Below, one piece after another: positions 45,342-54,529 of a DNA stretch of 64,000 bases. How positions within the stretch are numbered: position 1 is the first letter of the stretch; the number at the start of each line of letters is the position of its first letter. The stretch comes from Christiangramia aestuarii (GTDB lineage: Bacteria > Bacteroidota > Bacteroidia > Flavobacteriales > Flavobacteriaceae): positions 762,210 to 826,209 of the forward strand of contig NZ_VJVW01000002.1 of NCBI RefSeq assembly GCF_009735585.1, given 5' to 3'. The translations under genes were made by a program, and so were the position numbers. The notes beneath the pieces were generated by a model that had not been told where the DNA came from, did no database searches, and saw only the letters and a list, made by a program, of their open reading frames with translations.

Positions 45342-46613
45342 TTAATCTATCTTATCGAATCCGCAGTAAGGCACAAGCACCTCTGGCACTTTGATGCCAT
45401 TCTCGGTCTGGTAATTCTCGAGTATTCCCGCAAGTACTCTTGGCAGGGCCAGGGCACTACCATTAAGGGTATGCACCAACTCCTTATTATTTTCTTTATC
45501 CCTGTATCTCAGTTTTAACCTGTTGGCCTGGAAGGTCTCGAAATTGGAAACCGAACTAATCTCCAGCCATCTATCCTGAGCCGTTGAAAAGACCTCAAAA
45601 TCGAAGGTTAGCGCAGAAGTGAATCCAAGGTCACCACCGCAAAGCCTTAAGATACGGTAAGGCAGTTTTAATTCTTTCAGCAGGCCTTTAATGTGGTCTA
45701 CCATGGTATCCAGGGCAGCATATGAATTTTCAGGGGTTTCCAGCCTTACGATCTCCACTTTATCGAACTGGTGCAAACGGTTTAGTCCGCGAACATGTGC
45801 GCCATAAGAACCGGCTTCCCTTCTAAAACAGGGGGTATAACCAGTACAAAGAACTGGAAAGTCCTTTTCGGTCATCAAATTGTCACGGAACATATTGGTC
45901 ATAGGCACCTCGGCAGTTGGGATCAGGTAAAGATCATCTTCGGTCACGTGGTACATCTGGCCTTCCTTGTCTGGCAGCTGCCCGGTTCCGAAACCTGAAG
46001 CTTCGTTTACCATCAGTGGCAACTGGAATTCGGTATAACCAGCTTCGGTTGCCTTATCCAGGAACCAGGTGATAAGGGCACGCTGAAGCCTTGCTCCTTT
46101 TCCTTTATAAACCGGGAATCCGGCACCGGTGATCTTGTTTCCAAGTTCAAAATCTATAATGTCGTATTTCTTGGCGAGTTCCCAGTGTGGTAAAGAACCT
46201 TCGGCAAGTACCGGGATATCCCCTTCCTTATACACCTCTTCATTATCATCTTCGCTCATCCCTGCAGGAACAGACTCGTGCGGGATATTTGGAATGGTAT
46301 ATAGCAAATTCTGAAGATCTGCCACGGTCGCGTTCAGCTTTTCTGAAAGTTCCTTGGATTCCTCCTTTAAACGGCTGGTCTTTTCCTTGAGCATATTGGC
46401 CTTCTGATGCTCTCCGTTCTTAAACAACAGCCCGATCTCCTTGGACATCTTGTTAGAACTCGCCAGGGTGTCGTCCAGTTTTGCCTGGGTAGACCTCCTG
46501 GTCTCGTCCAGGGTTAAAACCTGTTCGAAAATATCTGAAGCATCAAAATTCCTTTTTTTAAGGGCTTTGATGTATTCCTCTTTATGCTCTGCAATCTTTG
46601 AAACCTGTAACAT
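45342..46613 (-). CDS. serS: Seryl-tRNA synthetase
   Basis: Charges tRNA-Ser. The 423-residue class II enzyme has an N-terminal coiled-coil arm (residues about 25-110, with the SNKMSKEIGLLFKNG segment), motif 2 at RREAGSYGAHVRGLNRLHQF near 265, and TAEVPMTNMF near 233; motif 3 is NGSALALPRVLAGILENYQ near 385. It is upstream of the TPR gene and ends in a strong hairpin; the HTTM gene is 71 bases upstream. Confidence 0.97.
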   Translation of the reverse strand: MLQVSKIAEHKEEYIKALKKRNFDASDIFEQVLTLDETRRSTQAKLDDTLASSNKMSKEIGLLFKNGEHQKANMLKEKTSRLKEESKELSEKLNATVADLQNLLYTIPNIPHESVPAGMSEDDNEEVYKEGDIPVLAEGSLPHWELAKKYDIIDFELGNKITGAGFPVYKGKGARLQRALITWFLDKATEAGYTEFQLPLMVNEASGFGTGQLPDKEGQMYHVTEDDLYLIPTAEVPMTNMFRDNLMTEKDFPVLCTGYTPCFRREAGSYGAHVRGLNRLHQFDKVEIVRLETPENSYAALDTMVDHIKGLLKELKLPYRILRLCGGDLGFTSALTFDFEVFSTAQDRWLEISSVSNFETFQANRLKLRYRDKENNKELVHTLNGSALALPRVLAGILENYQTENGIKVPEVLVPYCGFDKID

Positions 46614-46684
46614 AAGGCCGTTTTATTTAATTTGCCGTTCTACTTTTTTCTAAGCAGCAAATGTAACAAAAGCAGGGAAGAAAA

Positions 46685-48004
46685 TTAGTCTGAATCTGAG
46701 GGTAAAATCCAGTCATGATGTTTAAAATGCTGCCATTTTTCTGCGGCCAGGTCTACTCTGGGGTCGATAAGCGGTTTATAAGGACCACCGTTTACACTTA
46801 CCTTTCCTTCCACATAAACCTCGACCTGTTTACCCTTTTCAGCATATTCCTCTTCCAGGCGCTGGGCGAACTGCCAGATTAGGTCTGGCTTGGAAGTAAT
46901 GGCCCGAAGTTGTTTCCTGGACAGGTATTCTTTCTTATCCACGAAAATAGTATCAGTAGTTCCTTTTTCCACCACCTTAAAGTTTATACGACCACTCTTC
47001 CCGCGCAACATCATTCGCCAACTAAGGCGGTGCCCTTCTTCGGTCCACAATACGTCATCCTGAAAGAACCAGTGTCTTAAGGGCAGACAAACCTGGACAA
47101 TGAACCAAACCAACATGGCTGCGATAAGCACATTCCGGTAAGACGGCACAATGATCTCCCCTTTATCATAATGCTGTTTTTTATTCCGAAGAAAAAATTT
47201 GTTGACCTTTTCCGTTGGAAAAAAGAAGATACAGAAGGCCAAGGACATATAGGGGAAAATACCGATATGGAAGATAAAGCTGTTGAAAAGGTGAAAGAAT
47301 ATCGCAGCAAGAAATATCGGAACCCGAGTCCTTTTCCAGAGCAACAGCGGAATGATCAACAGGTCGAAAATGAGCCCGAAATAGGCAATAGCGTAGCGAA
47401 TCCAGCCTTGCTGAAGAAAGTCGCCCACCAGCCAGTAATGCTGTTTAGACTTCATTAATAGTGCCGGGAAACTGCCGTCCAGCCAGTCGGGGTAAAGCTT
47501 GGCCACAGAGGCATAGGTGTAGACGATCCAGAGTTGCAGCACGATGACCACCCATACCCAGCGTGGCATGGATATCTTACTTATCGACGGCTTGAGCTTA
47601 GCATCAAGAGAAAACCAGCGATGTGCCGGCAGAAAACTCATGATGAAACACAGCAACATCAACAGGTAATAATGATTGTTATAGGAAGATTTCTGCATCA
47701 GGTACACTCCAGACCACATAATGGTGTACATGATGATAGACAGCCGGTATTTAAAGCCCAGCATCACGAAGACCCCGAAAATTCCCATCACGGCGTAATA
47801 CCAAAGCATGCCATCCCCGGGCAGGGGTTGCAGGAATTCAAAACCTATAAAATTAAAGGTAAAATTCGGCTCGATCAAGGTTCGTCTGATCCAGCCGGTG
47901 AAGATGGCTCCAAAGGCTTCCACGGCTATTAAAAATCCGAATAGCGCACGAAAGACCACAAGTGCAGAATTATCCACTTGCTTGAAAAGCCACCTGTTAA
48001 GCAT
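46685..48004 (-). CDS. HTTM (vitamin K-dependent gamma-carboxylase-like) membrane protein
   Basis: A 439-residue integral membrane protein with about eight hydrophobic segments in residues 15-330 and a soluble tail of about 110 residues. ALFGFLIAVEAFGAI, LIEPNFTFNFIGFEFL and WSGVYLMQKSSYNNHYYL near residue 95 match the HTTM family that includes gamma-glutamyl carboxylase; bacterial members have no proven substrate. The gene overlaps the ribF stop by 8 bases and is probably in one operon with ribF. Confidence 0.83.
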   Translation of the reverse strand: MLNRWLFKQVDNSALVVFRALFGFLIAVEAFGAIFTGWIRRTLIEPNFTFNFIGFEFLQPLPGDGMLWYYAVMGIFGVFVMLGFKYRLSIIMYTIMWSGVYLMQKSSYNNHYYLLMLLCFIMSFLPAHRWFSLDAKLKPSISKISMPRWVWVVIVLQLWIVYTYASVAKLYPDWLDGSFPALLMKSKQHYWLVGDFLQQGWIRYAIAYFGLIFDLLIIPLLLWKRTRVPIFLAAIFFHLFNSFIFHIGIFPYMSLAFCIFFFPTEKVNKFFLRNKKQHYDKGEIIVPSYRNVLIAAMLVWFIVQVCLPLRHWFFQDDVLWTEEGHRLSWRMMLRGKSGRINFKVVEKGTTDTIFVDKKEYLSRKQLRAITSKPDLIWQFAQRLEEEYAEKGKQVEVYVEGKVSVNGGPYKPLIDPRVDLAAEKWQHFKHHDWILPSDSD

Positions 48005-48932
48005 AGTTATCTTTTATATATTGCTGGGAAAATGCGCGGTCCTGCTTCATGGCGATCTTAAGATCATCCACCGAATCGAATTTCTTTTCATCCCTGATCC
48101 TTACCAGCATCTGGATTTCCAGTTTTTTGCCATAAAGGTCCTTATCTATTTCAAAGAAATTGGCTTCTATGGTCTTTTCCTTTCCACCTACGGTGGGATT
48201 GGTCCCTATGTTCATCATGCCATACACCTTTTCCCCGTCGATCGAGGTGGAGACCACGTAAACTCCGTTCTTGGGAATCAGCTTGTAATCCTCTTCGATC
48301 TCCAGGTTGGCAGTGGGGAAACCAAGGTCTTTGCCTATTCCGCGGCCTTTAACAATGGTTCCGTTCAACATAAAAGGTTTTTCCAGGTAGATGTTCGCAC
48401 GTTCCACCCTACCCTCTAAAAGGGCATTCCTGATCTTGGTAGAACTCACCGCGACCTGTTCCACATCCTGCTGGCTGATCTCCTCCACATCAAAACCGAA
48501 TTCCTTACCGAATTGTTTAAGATCGTTGATATCGGCGGTACGGTTACGCCCAAACCTGTGGTCATAACCTATGATGATCTTTTTGGCTCTCAGCTTGTTT
48601 ACCAGGATATCGCGCACGAATTCCAGCGCGGTAAGACGTGAGAACTGGTGGGTAAAAGGATGCACTACCAGGTGATCTATCCCGGTCTCTTCCAGAAGTT
48701 TCTTTCTTTCCTCTATGGTATTGATTAGCTGTATGCCGCTCTCTTTCTGTAACACCATCCTGGGATGCGGAAAAAAGGTAAGTACCACCGAATCCAGGTT
48801 GTTCGCATTTGCCGAATTTACAAGGCGTTCTATGATCTTCCTGTGTCCCGCATGAACCCCGTCAAAAGTACCAATGGTGACTACCGTTTGTCTTTCACTT
48901 ATGAATGAGTTTGCTCCTTTATGCTCTTTCAA
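47997..48932 (-). CDS. ribF: Bifunctional riboflavin kinase / FAD synthetase
   Basis: Phosphorylates riboflavin to FMN and adenylates it to FAD. The 311-residue protein has the adenylyltransferase domain first (residues about 10-170, with TIGTFDGVHAGHRKI and GYDHRFGRNR) and the kinase domain second (about 180-305, with GKDLGFPTANLEI). It lies 6 bases after pth and overlaps the HTTM gene by 8 bases. Confidence 0.96.
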   Translation of the reverse strand: MKEHKGANSFISERQTVVTIGTFDGVHAGHRKIIERLVNSANANNLDSVVLTFFPHPRMVLQKESGIQLINTIEERKKLLEETGIDHLVVHPFTHQFSRLTALEFVRDILVNKLRAKKIIIGYDHRFGRNRTADINDLKQFGKEFGFDVEEISQQDVEQVAVSSTKIRNALLEGRVERANIYLEKPFMLNGTIVKGRGIGKDLGFPTANLEIEEDYKLIPKNGVYVVSTSIDGEKVYGMMNIGTNPTVGGKEKTIEANFFEIDKDLYGKKLEIQMLVRIRDEKKFDSVDDLKIAMKQDRAFSQQYIKDNYA

Positions 48933-48938
48933 ATCCTG

Positions 48939-49565
48939 CTATTTGCCGTTAAATGTATTCATAGTATTGGAAACTCCCGCCGTTCCAAAGGACAGGATAA
49001 GTTCTGCGGAGGTCTTTAATCGTTCCGGCAGCTTGCTTTCTTCATTTTCGTCCCATTCGCCCAGTACATAGTTCACTTGGTTTCCCTTGCTGAACTCATC
49101 ACTTATCCCGAACCTGAAACGGTTATATTTGGTGGTATTAAGCTGTGCCTGGATATCCTTAAGCCCGTTATGCCCGCCATCACTGCCTTTGGTCTTAAGC
49201 CGGAGGGTTCCGAAAGGCAGGTTAAGATCATCGGTCACCACGAGAAGGTTCTCGAGATTGATCTTTTCCTTCTGCATCCAGTAATTCACCGCTTTTCCGC
49301 TAAGGTTCATGTAAGTGCTGGGTTTCAACAAAATAAAGGTCCTGCCTTTAAATTTAAAAGAAGCTATATCTCCCAGCTTCTGGGTCTCAAAGCTCACTTC
49401 TTTTTCACGGGCAAGTTCATCAAGGATCTTGAATCCTATATTATGCCTGGTATTTTCATATTTAGGGCCAATGTTCCCCAGGCCGACGATCAAAAATTTC
49501 TTCATGGGATCTGTTTTCTCCCCGGTCTTTTTCTTTCCTAAAATCCTTCCGAAGAATGAAAGCAT
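48939..49565 (-). CDS. pth: Peptidyl-tRNA hydrolase
   Basis: Releases peptides from tRNA after premature drop-off. The 208-residue protein carries MKKFLIVGLGNIGPKYENTR from residue 21 on with the catalytic His in ENTRHNIGF, the LKPSTYMNLSGKAV loop and SDGGHNGLKDI near 130. The first 20 residues are an extra basic N-terminus (MLSFFGRILGKKK) common to flavobacterial members; a start at residue 21 (49505) is the alternative. Confidence 0.95.
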   Translation of the reverse strand: MLSFFGRILGKKKTGEKTDPMKKFLIVGLGNIGPKYENTRHNIGFKILDELAREKEVSFETQKLGDIASFKFKGRTFILLKPSTYMNLSGKAVNYWMQKEKINLENLLVVTDDLNLPFGTLRLKTKGSDGGHNGLKDIQAQLNTTKYNRFRFGISDEFSKGNQVNYVLGEWDENEESKLPERLKTSAELILSFGTAGVSNTMNTFNGK

Positions 49566-49648
49566 CCAATTAGTTTTGGTAAAGATAAAATTAATCAGAT
49601 ACTTTTAAATCAGAAAAAACAAAACCGAAGTTTTAAATTTTATTCAAA

Positions 49649-49679
49649 TAAAAAAGCATTCCCAAATGAGAATGCTTTT
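49649..49679 (-). terminator. Intrinsic terminator of rplY
   Basis: Stem AAAGCATTC/GAATGCTTT around a 5-6 base loop with A/T tracts on both sides, 23 bases after the rplY stop codon; it could work in both directions but no plus-strand gene needs it. Confidence 0.82.
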
Positions 49680-49701
49680 CTAATATTATAAAAGACGGAT
49701 A

Positions 49702-50358
49702 CTAGTTATCTTCTCCTTCTTTAACTGCTGCTACGTCGTCAGTTTCAGTAGATGGTACTTCATCTGCTGCTACTTCATCTTCGTCCTCATCGTCCTCAAG
49801 GGCTACGATGTTACGAGAAGTTCTAACCTGACAGATCACGGTGTTATCTGGATGCTGGATCTTGTAATCGTCGCTTGCTACGGCAGTTACATATAGCTTC
49901 TGACCAATCTTAAGCTTGGTTACGTTAGCTACAATGTAATCTGGAAGATCTCCAGGTAAACCTCTTACTTTAAGACGACGAAGGTTGTAACGAAGTACAC
50001 CACCATTCTTAACCCCTCTTGCAACACCTTCAGTGTGGATCGGGATTTCCATAGTAATTGGCTTATCATCAAAGATCTGGTAGAAGTCGATGTGCAGGAT
50101 GGCATCAGTTACCGGGTGGAACTGGATATCCTGAAGGATCGCGTCGTAAGACTCTCCACTTTCTAATTTGATTTTTACAGTGTGTACATCGGCAGTGTAC
50201 ACTAGATTCTGGAATGCAATTTCCTCTGCTGCAAAGTGTAGTGGATCACCTTCTACCCCGTACAATACGCAAGGAATCTGTCCAGCATTACGTAGAGCTT
50301 TCGTTGCCTTCTTGCCTACGCTTTCTCTTTTAGATCCGTTGATCGTAATTGATTTCAT
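49702..50358 (-). CDS. rplY: 50S ribosomal protein L25/general stress protein Ctc
   Basis: Binds 5S rRNA in the large ribosomal subunit. The start is set at the ATG at 50358 ([18 protein letters not shown]), as in the family; the reading frame is open for 19 codons upstream without support. About 218 residues: the L25 domain ([20 protein letters not shown], residues about 1-95), the Ctc-type C-terminal beta domain (about 100-185) and a very acidic tail. In many relatives this gene follows prs directly; here ppx lies between them on the other strand. Confidence 0.95.
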   Translation of the reverse strand: MKSITINGSKRESVGKKATKALRNAGQIPCVLYGVEGDPLHFAAEEIAFQNLVYTADVHTVKIKLESGESYDAILQDIQFHPVTDAILHIDFYQIFDDKPITMEIPIHTEGVARGVKNGGVLRYNLRRLKVRGLPGDLPDYIVANVTKLKIGQKLYVTAVASDDYKIQHPDNTVICQVRTSRNIVALEDDEDEDEVAADEVPSTETDDVAAVKEGEDN

Positions 50359-50697
50359 TTGTATGTTTAATTTAATTGAACAAATGTTGTCAAGTCCTTC
50401 GTGGACCGCCTTCATTTGCTTAAAAATTTGGCTGCAAAAGTAAGCCTTTTTCTGAATCTATAAAACCCTGTTGCTGAAAAAGTTCCAATAGATATTAGAT
50501 TTTAGAGGTTAGACGTTAGATCTGAGACTGTAACTGTAGTTATTTGTTTATAAGACTCTTACAAAACACCAAAAGATTTCTAACATCTCATATCTAAGGT
50601 CTCGATACTTTATTTTTCACAAAGCCTTATAATTCATTGCCGTTTAATTTCAGTAAATTGAAAGGTTAATCGCAAAAATGAACCTGAAGCTTTAAAA
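50359..50697. other. Divergent intergenic region with inverted TTAGA heptad repeats
   Basis: No gene is seen in these 339 bases between rplY and ppx. From 50495 the plus strand has five heptads of the form TTAGANN (last one TGAGACT); from 50601 back to 50574 the minus strand has three. Arms 50512-50527 and 50586-50601 match over 14 of 16 bases as an inverted repeat. This looks like the short TTAGA-type intergenic repeat known from flavobacteria, and it sits where the promoters of both genes must lie. Confidence 0.65.
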
Positions 50698-52320
50698 ATG
50701 GAACCAGCAATAGATAATTCTTCTCCCACCAAACGTATCGCCGCCATAGACCTCGGGACCAATTCCTTTCATGCCGTGCTGGTAGACATCTACCCCGATG
50801 GTAGTTACAGGACCATTGATAAGCTCAAGGAAATGGTAATCCTGGCAGAAAAAGGAATGGACAACCAGCTTAGTGAAGAGGCCATGCAGCGAGGCCTGGA
50901 AGCCTTGAAAAGAATAAAATTCCTTTGCGATTCACAGGAGGTCGAGGAGATTCTGGCCTTTGCCACCTCAGCCATAAGGGAAGCCAGGAACGGGGGAGAA
51001 TTCACCCAGCGGATGATAGATGAAGTTGGAATAAAAGCCCGGGCCATCCCCGGAAAGATGGAGGCAGAACTCATTGGCCTGGCCATAAGACACAGTATAG
51101 CCCTGGACAAGGAAAATGTTCTGATGGTCGACATAGGTGGAGGTAGCGTAGAATTCATCGTGGGAAATAATGAAGAATTCTTCTACCATAACAGCCTGAA
51201 ACTTGGGGTCGCCCGGATGTCTGCACAATTCGTCAAAAATGATCCTATCACCAAGGAAGAGATCAAAAACCTTCGAAAACATTACGAGAAAACCCTGGAA
51301 GAGATAAGCCAGGTCATCGAGGAACACGAAGTGAAAACCATGATAGCCTCTTCGGGGACCATGGAGAATATCGGAGCCATGGTGGCTAAAAGAAAATCTC
51401 TTACTGCAGATATGACCCTGAACGAACTGGTCTTTGAAGCTTCAGATTTCAAGGAACTTTATAAGGATTTCATCAAACTGGACAGAGACGAACGCAAAAA
51501 GATCAGCGAGCTGGATGAAAAAAGGATAGATATCATCAACCCGGGGATGGTTCTGGTGAAATTTCTTCTGAAAAAATTCAGTATCGAAGAGATCAAGATC
51601 TCTGAGGCCGCCTTGAGAGACGGGATGATCCTGAATTTCATCCGACAGGAAAAACCAAAACTGAAGCTGGTAGCGAATTATCCAGATCCGCGTAAGCGAA
51701 GCATCTATGAACTCCTTAGAAAATGCAACTGGCTGGAAACCCATTCTACCCACGTGGCCGGCATGGCGCTGCTGCTTTTTGATGAATTTCAGCAAGAGCT
51801 CAAATTAGAGGATACAGACAGGGAACTACTGGAATATGCCACGCTCATGCATGATATTGGCTATTATATTTCCTACCGTAAACATCACAAACATGCCCTG
51901 TACCTCATCAGGCATTCAGATCTGCGAGGTTTTAATGAAGATGAGATCAATATCATGGGAAACGTGGCCAGGTACCACCGAAGATCCACACCCAAAAAAA
52001 GGCATGTTTTCTACAAGAAGCTGGAAAAACCCCTGCGCAAGAAAGTGAAAAAACTTTCAGCAATCTTAAGGGTGGCCGACGGTTTGGACAGAAGCCACTA
52101 TCAGAATGTTGAAAAACTGGAGATAGATAACCGCGAAGACAAGGTGCTTCTTTATTTAACTACTATGGGAGATCCCGAACTAGAGATCTGGGGAGCCGAG
52201 AGAAAGTCCAGGCTCTTTAAAAAAGTGACCGGTAAAAAACTGGAAATTTACGCTGTGGACAAAAATGATCCTGAACGTAACCAGTCCCTTACCGGTAAAA
52301 AAAGTACAGTGAACAATTGA
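50698..52320 (+). CDS. ppx: Ppx/GppA exopolyphosphatase with HD-like C-terminal domain
   Basis: Removes phosphate from polyphosphate and/or pppGpp. The 540-residue protein starts the ASKHA fold with RIAAIDLGTNSFHAVLVDI (residues 12-30) and has DIGGGSVEFIVGN near 143. The C-terminal third is an HD-type domain (LEYATLMHDIGYYISYRKHH near residue 378, with the HD pair in MHD). Polyphosphate kinase, its usual partner, is not in the window. It interrupts the prs to rplY neighbourhood on the opposite strand. Confidence 0.9.
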   Translation: MEPAIDNSSPTKRIAAIDLGTNSFHAVLVDIYPDGSYRTIDKLKEMVILAEKGMDNQLSEEAMQRGLEALKRIKFLCDSQEVEEILAFATSAIREARNGGEFTQRMIDEVGIKARAIPGKMEAELIGLAIRHSIALDKENVLMVDIGGGSVEFIVGNNEEFFYHNSLKLGVARMSAQFVKNDPITKEEIKNLRKHYEKTLEEISQVIEEHEVKTMIASSGTMENIGAMVAKRKSLTADMTLNELVFEASDFKELYKDFIKLDRDERKKISELDEKRIDIINPGMVLVKFLLKKFSIEEIKISEAALRDGMILNFIRQEKPKLKLVANYPDPRKRSIYELLRKCNWLETHSTHVAGMALLLFDEFQQELKLEDTDRELLEYATLMHDIGYYISYRKHHKHALYLIRHSDLRGFNEDEINIMGNVARYHRRSTPKKRHVFYKKLEKPLRKKVKKLSAILRVADGLDRSHYQNVEKLEIDNREDKVLLYLTTMGDPELEIWGAERKSRLFKKVTGKKLEIYAVDKNDPERNQSLTGKKSTVNN

Positions 52321-52342
52321 CAAATATCAATTGGTTCAGAAA

Positions 52343-53278
52343 TTACATGATAAACTTAGAGCTGATAGACTTATTGTCCTGAACGCTCTTCATAACGTCT
52401 GCGAAAAGCTCGGCACAGCTAACAACTTTAATCTTCTTGCTTTCTTTTCTAAGAGGAATGGAATCTGTAACGATCAATTCCTGAAGTTTAGATTTCTCGA
52501 TGCGCTCGTATGCTTCACCTGAAAGCACAGGGTGTGTACAGATAGCACGAACGCTAACCGCGCCGCGTTCCATCATAACATCGGCAGCCTTGGTAAGGGT
52601 CCCGGCGGTATCTACCATATCATCTACCAGTACCACGTTCTTCCCGGTCACATCTCCAATAAGCTCCATATGCGAGATCACATTCGCCTTGGCGCGTTGC
52701 TTGTAACAGATAACCACATCACTTTCCAAAGCTTTAGAATATGCATAGGCTCTTTTAGAACCACCCATATCTGGAGAGGCGATAGTAAGATTATCCAGGC
52801 CAAGTTTCTTAAGATATGGCAGGAAAACAGTGCTGGCATAAAGGTGGTCTACCGGCTTTTCAAAGAATCCCTGGATCTGGTCTGCGTGCAGGTCCATGGT
52901 TATGATCCTGGTGGCACCGGCGGTTTCCAGAATGCTGGCGATCATTTTTGCAGCGATAGGCACACGAGGTTTGTCTTTTCGGTCCTGACGGGCCCAGCCA
53001 AAATAAGGCATCACCGCGGTGATATGTCTTGCAGAAGCTCTTTTAGCTGCATCCAGCATTAAAAGCATTTCCATTAAATGGTCGCTTCCGGGATGGGTAG
53101 AGCCGATGATAAAAACCCTGGATCCGCGAACAGATTCTTCGAAAGAAGGCTGGAATTCACCATCGCTATAGGTAGAGGTGATCACATTCCCCAGCTTGGT
53201 GCCATAGTTCATGGCGATCTTTTCGGCTAGTTCACGGCTTTGGGTACAGTTAAAGATCTTTGCTTCTGTGGTAGGCAT
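52343..53278 (-). CDS. prs: Ribose-phosphate pyrophosphokinase
   Basis: Makes PRPP from ribose-5-phosphate and ATP for nucleotide, histidine and NAD synthesis. The 311-residue protein has SDGEFQPSFEESVRGS near 38, YFGWARQDRKDKPR (flexible loop) near 95, DLHADQIQGFF near 130, and the PRPP loop VVLVDDMVDTAGTL near 215. The leader just before the start codon is unusually rich in ACA. It is convergent with ppx. Confidence 0.97.
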   Translation of the reverse strand: MPTTEAKIFNCTQSRELAEKIAMNYGTKLGNVITSTYSDGEFQPSFEESVRGSRVFIIGSTHPGSDHLMEMLLMLDAAKRASARHITAVMPYFGWARQDRKDKPRVPIAAKMIASILETAGATRIITMDLHADQIQGFFEKPVDHLYASTVFLPYLKKLGLDNLTIASPDMGGSKRAYAYSKALESDVVICYKQRAKANVISHMELIGDVTGKNVVLVDDMVDTAGTLTKAADVMMERGAVSVRAICTHPVLSGEAYERIEKSKLQELIVTDSIPLRKESKKIKVVSCAELFADVMKSVQDNKSISSKFIM

Positions 53279-53302
53279 GTTGTGTGTTGTTTGTGTTGTG
53301 TC
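53279..53302 (-). promoter_or_regulatory. ACA-rich leader immediately before prs
   Basis: On the minus strand the 24 bases before the prs ATG are almost only A and C with few G/T, built from ACACAAC units. It has no Shine-Dalgarno site; such unstructured A/C-rich leaders fit translation initiation in Bacteroidota. Confidence 0.4.
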
Positions 53303-53514
53303 TAAAAATTAGTTGCATGCAAATTTAAAAATTTATCCTTGCGATAATAGAATAAAACCCACTCACTACTAAGAAAGATGAGTTAATTACAGGAAAGCCC
53401 CTATGAATTGTTTTTTTACACAGAAAACAGTTAGTTATAAATGAAAATGCTAGTTTTGGCTGAAAGCAGGCTTTTCCTGAATGCTTTTGAAATTTTAGAA
53501 ATAAATCGAACTTA

Positions 53515-53898
53515 TTGAAAACCTTTACAACTTTCTTCCTGTTCTCCATTCTCATTTTCAGCGGAGCAAATGCCCAGGAAAAAGAATACCTGATCACAAA
53601 AAACAATGATACCGTATACGGAAAGATCATTAGGAGCCCTAAACTTCTTGATCCCACAAAGATCAGGCTTAAAATAGAAGACGAGAACGGTGATAAGGAA
53701 ATAATAGATCCCGCCAGCGTGAAACAGGTTAGGTCTTTTCGGGGAGTTTACGGAGATTGTATCATTAAACCGGTGTATGGTCAGTGGTTCGCAAAAAGGA
53801 TCATTAAAGGGAAGATCGAGGTTTACGAGATGCTGGATGAAGTCATATTTTATACCTCTAAAAATGGTTCAGAGCTGGAGTTCAAAGATTTTGGCTGA
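53515..53898 (+). CDS. Small secreted protein, apparently cut by an in-frame TGA
   Basis: A 127-residue exported protein starting with TTG; residues 1-20 are a signal peptide ending GANAQ. The body has KNNDTVYGKIIRSPKL, a beta-rich pattern close in style to the protein at 59935-60534. The TGA at 53896-53898 is followed in the same frame by 47 further sense codons to TAG at 54040-54042, reading EIRPLITDNPVILKEF and QKNILYIIQKYNQLEK, the kind of tail that ends the paralogue (NCPELVNKI, REIVKFYN). I infer a nonsense mutation or sequencing error within a longer gene of about 175 codons. Confidence 0.72.
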   Translation: MKTFTTFFLFSILIFSGANAQEKEYLITKNNDTVYGKIIRSPKLLDPTKIRLKIEDENGDKEIIDPASVKQVRSFRGVYGDCIIKPVYGQWFAKRIIKGKIEVYEMLDEVIFYTSKNGSELEFKDFG

Positions 53899-54042
53899 TT
53901 CAATTCCAGAAAAAATGCCCACGCTGAAATTCGACCCTTGATTACCGACAACCCCGTAATATTGAAAGAGTTTGACAGCCTCTCGGGGAGCCAGAAGAAT
54001 ATTTTATACATCATTCAAAAATACAATCAGCTTGAAAAGTAG
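53899..54042 (+). pseudogene. In-frame continuation of the secreted gene after TGA
   Basis: 47 sense codons in the frame of the gene at 53515, with no start codon at the front and protein-like content. It overlaps the proposed TTG start of the next gene by 11 bases. It is probably the severed C-terminus of the same protein and is not translated unless TGA is read through. Confidence 0.55.
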
Positions 54043-54526
54043 AACGAACCTGTTCCTATTAATTAGCTTCCTTCTGGCAGCTTCGCTCACGGCATGGTTC
54101 TATTACCAGAAAGGCCATAATGTGGGCGATTTAACGGCAGATCCAGAAATTGATGGGGAGTTTCAGGTTTGCGATGAAGATAAGATCCCCAATTATTACG
54201 CAATAGGCACACACTACCAGGGAGGAAAAAAGGCCATAAAGGCTGAAATTCTTAATGACCTGGAAAACCTGGAATTTCAAGAACAGGGAAATATCAGCCT
54301 TCGTTTTATTGTGAACTGCCATGGAGAAACCGGAAGATTCCGCAGTAAATCCACAGATCTCGAGATGAAAAAAATACCGGTAGACGAAGCTCGGCTTGAT
54401 AAGATCAAAAATAGGGTGCGGCAATTAAATAAATGGAACCCGGCAAAGAACGATCACGCAACCTACGACAGCTATTACGTTCTCAATTTCAAGCTGAGGG
54501 ACGGGAGAATTGTAGATATATTTTAA
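54032..54526 (+). CDS. TonB C-terminal-like membrane-anchored protein
   Basis: A protein of about 164 residues from the TTG at 54032 (MKSRTNLFLL); the frame is open further upstream but that part overlaps the previous gene and reads poorly. A transmembrane anchor lies at residues about 6-25. The last 100 residues have the pattern of a TonB C-terminal domain (NISLRFIVNCHGETGRFR, then LNKWNPAKN and YYVLNFKLRDGRIVDIF). The periplasmic domain could contact an outer membrane receptor, but no ExbBD or receptor gene is nearby. Weak family call. Confidence 0.55.
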   Translation: MKSRTNLFLLISFLLAASLTAWFYYQKGHNVGDLTADPEIDGEFQVCDEDKIPNYYAIGTHYQGGKKAIKAEILNDLENLEFQEQGNISLRFIVNCHGETGRFRSKSTDLEMKKIPVDEARLDKIKNRVRQLNKWNPAKNDHATYDSYYVLNFKLRDGRIVDIF

Positions 54527-54529
54527 ATT

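Noticed and set aside
47808-48419. A plus-strand open frame of about 200 codons
   Set aside because: It lies opposite ribF and the HTTM gene, has poor protein-like composition and no start context; ribF motifs on the other strand are unambiguous.
50491-50605. Regularly spaced short repeats that could suggest a CRISPR array
   Set aside because: Units are 7 bases with no spacers and occur in inverted arms; no cas gene is near.
53896-53898. TGA as a selenocysteine codon
   Set aside because: No SECIS-like stem follows, no selenoprotein family matches, and the protein is a small secreted one.
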